DNA of 12,000 bases from assembly GCA_005792865.1 (NCBI GenBank), contig SXQR01000226.1, forward strand, positions 1 to 12,000, read 5' to 3'. A model generated the notes under the pieces. It was not told where the DNA came from and made no database searches. It worked only from the letters and a program-made list of their open reading frames with translations. Within the stretch, counting starts at the first letter, position 1, and every line of letters starts with the position of its first letter. The translations under genes and the position numbers were made by a program. The DNA is from Flavobacterium sp. GTDB taxonomy: Bacteria; Bacteroidota; Bacteroidia; Flavobacteriales; Flavobacteriaceae. This document shows, in pieces, positions 11,146 to 12,000 of this stretch.

Positions 11146-12000
11146 CTATCTGGCCGCCAGTTCCTTTTTGAGGAATTCCGCGGTATAGCTGTTTTTGGCT
11201 TTCGCGACCTGTTCCGGTGTTCCGGTCGCCACGACGGTCCCGCCACCCTTGCCGCCTTCGGGGCCCATGTCGATGATGTGGTCGGCGAGCTTGATCACGT
11301 CCATATTGTGCTCGATGATCAGGACCGAATTGCCCTTGCCCACGAGCTTGTTGATCACCTCCATCAACACCCGGATGTCCTCAAAATGCAGCCCGGTCGT
11401 GGGCTCGTCCAAAATGTAGAAGGTGTTTCCGGTGTCTTTCTTGGAGAGTTCGGTCGCGAGCTTGATGCGTTGCGCTTCACCGCCTGACAACGTCGTCGAT
11501 TGCTGGCCGAGCGTGATATAGCCAAGCCCAACGTCCTGGATCGTCTTGATCTTGCGGTAAATCTTGGGAATGTTCTCAAAGAAAGGAACAGCCTCGTCAA
11601 CGGTCATGTTCAGGATGTCCGAGATGTTCTTGCCCTTGTACCGGATTTCCAGCGTCTCCCGGTTGAACCGCTTACCCTGGCAAGTCTCGCATTCCACGTA
11701 AACATCGGGCAGGAAATTCATCTCGATGGTACGCACACCGCTGCCTTCACAGGTCTCGCACCTTCCGCCCTTGACATTGAAGCTGAAACGACCGGCCTTG
11801 TACCCGCGGATCATGCTCTCGGTGGTCATCGTAAAGAGGTTTCGGATTTCGGTCCAGACCTCGGTATAGGTGGCGGGATTGGAGCGGGGCGTGCGGCCTA
11901 TCGGGCTTTGATCGACGTTAATCACCTTGTCAAAAAACTCTAACCCGGTGATTAAGGCATAAGGCGCGGGCTCCGCGCTGCTGCCATACAAATGATGCGC
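11146..12000 (-). CDS. uvrA: Excinuclease ABC subunit A, C-terminal part (partial)
   Basis: The last 285 codons of UvrA, the ATPase that loads UvrB on damaged DNA in nucleotide excision repair. The frame is open to the right edge, so the 5' two thirds lie outside. Visible in order (fragment numbering): [20 protein letters not shown] (27-46), the zinc finger C81-x2-C84-x19-C104-x2-C107 with [20 protein letters not shown], the ABC signature LSGGEAQR (171-178), Walker [13 protein letters not shown] (194-205) and the H-loop His231 in [18 protein letters not shown], then the glycine-rich [10 protein letters not shown] and a conserved C-terminus. All key residues of the second ATPase domain that fall in the window are intact. 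A TTG-initiated frame at 11991 is not a start; it is an internal leucine of the conserved HHLYG region. Confidence 0.97.
   Translation of the reverse strand, partial: AHHLYGSSAEPAPYALITGLEFFDKVINVDQSPIGRTPRSNPATYTEVWTEIRNLFTMTTESMIRGYKAGRFSFNVKGGRCETCEGSGVRTIEMNFLPDVYVECETCQGKRFNRETLEIRYKGKNISDILNMTVDEAVPFFENIPKIYRKIKTIQDVGLGYITLGQQSTTLSGGEAQRIKLATELSKKDTGNTFYILDEPTTGLHFEDIRVLMEVINKLVGKGNSVLIIEHNMDVIKLADHIIDMGPEGGKGGGTVVATGTPEQVAKAKNSYTAEFLKKELAAR

Noticed and set aside
11989..11991. TTG start for a shorter uvrA-like gene
   Set aside because: The frame stays open to the window edge and the residues before it (AHH) continue the conserved UvrA sequence, so the gene is cut by the window, not short.

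Overview
The window looks like the chromosome of a Flavobacteriaceae-type Bacteroidetes bacterium. The best pointers are a single-chain alpha/beta 2-oxoacid dehydrogenase E1, a TIGR00730-type LOG protein, a short signal-peptide-less M23 peptidase and -7/-33 promoter boxes of the Bacteroidetes type (TTG ... TAnnTTTG). Base composition, judged by eye, is well above the usual Flavobacterium range, so I do not name a genus. Every gene I support lies on the minus strand, so transcription runs from high to low coordinates.

Layout from right to left: the 3' part of uvrA (cut by the window edge); a DUF1569/DinB-like protein; a secreted serine hydrolase of the beta-lactamase/esterase class; a 556-base gene-free stretch with repeats and hairpins; a LOG-family nucleotide-processing protein; a 939-residue envelope protein that looks like an M1 aminopeptidase without its zinc site joined to a C-terminal outer-membrane barrel; a 279-base spacer holding two heptamer arrays; the fused 2-oxoacid dehydrogenase E1; a small three-helix membrane protein; a small, probably surface-exposed lipoprotein; an M23 peptidase overlapping a second lipoprotein by ATGA; and the N-terminus of a PAS-type sensor kinase (cut by the left edge). 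The genes are mostly separate housekeeping or envelope units, not one pathway. The clearest operon is M23 peptidase plus lipoprotein (1497 to 386).

I see no mobile element, CRISPR array, rRNA, tRNA or defence system. The most striking signals are: (1) six independent intergenic loci with tandem 7-base repeats of unrelated sequence, placed in all three larger gaps; (2) the zinc-less peptidase fused to a barrel; (3) a recurrent TA(C/T)TTTAG box before several starts, once so close to the start that the mRNA may be leaderless; (4) an intrinsic terminator whose T-run touches the start codon of the M23 gene; (5) a possible shared C-terminal fold between the 158-residue lipoprotein and the serine hydrolase. 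No convincing new multi-gene system is present.
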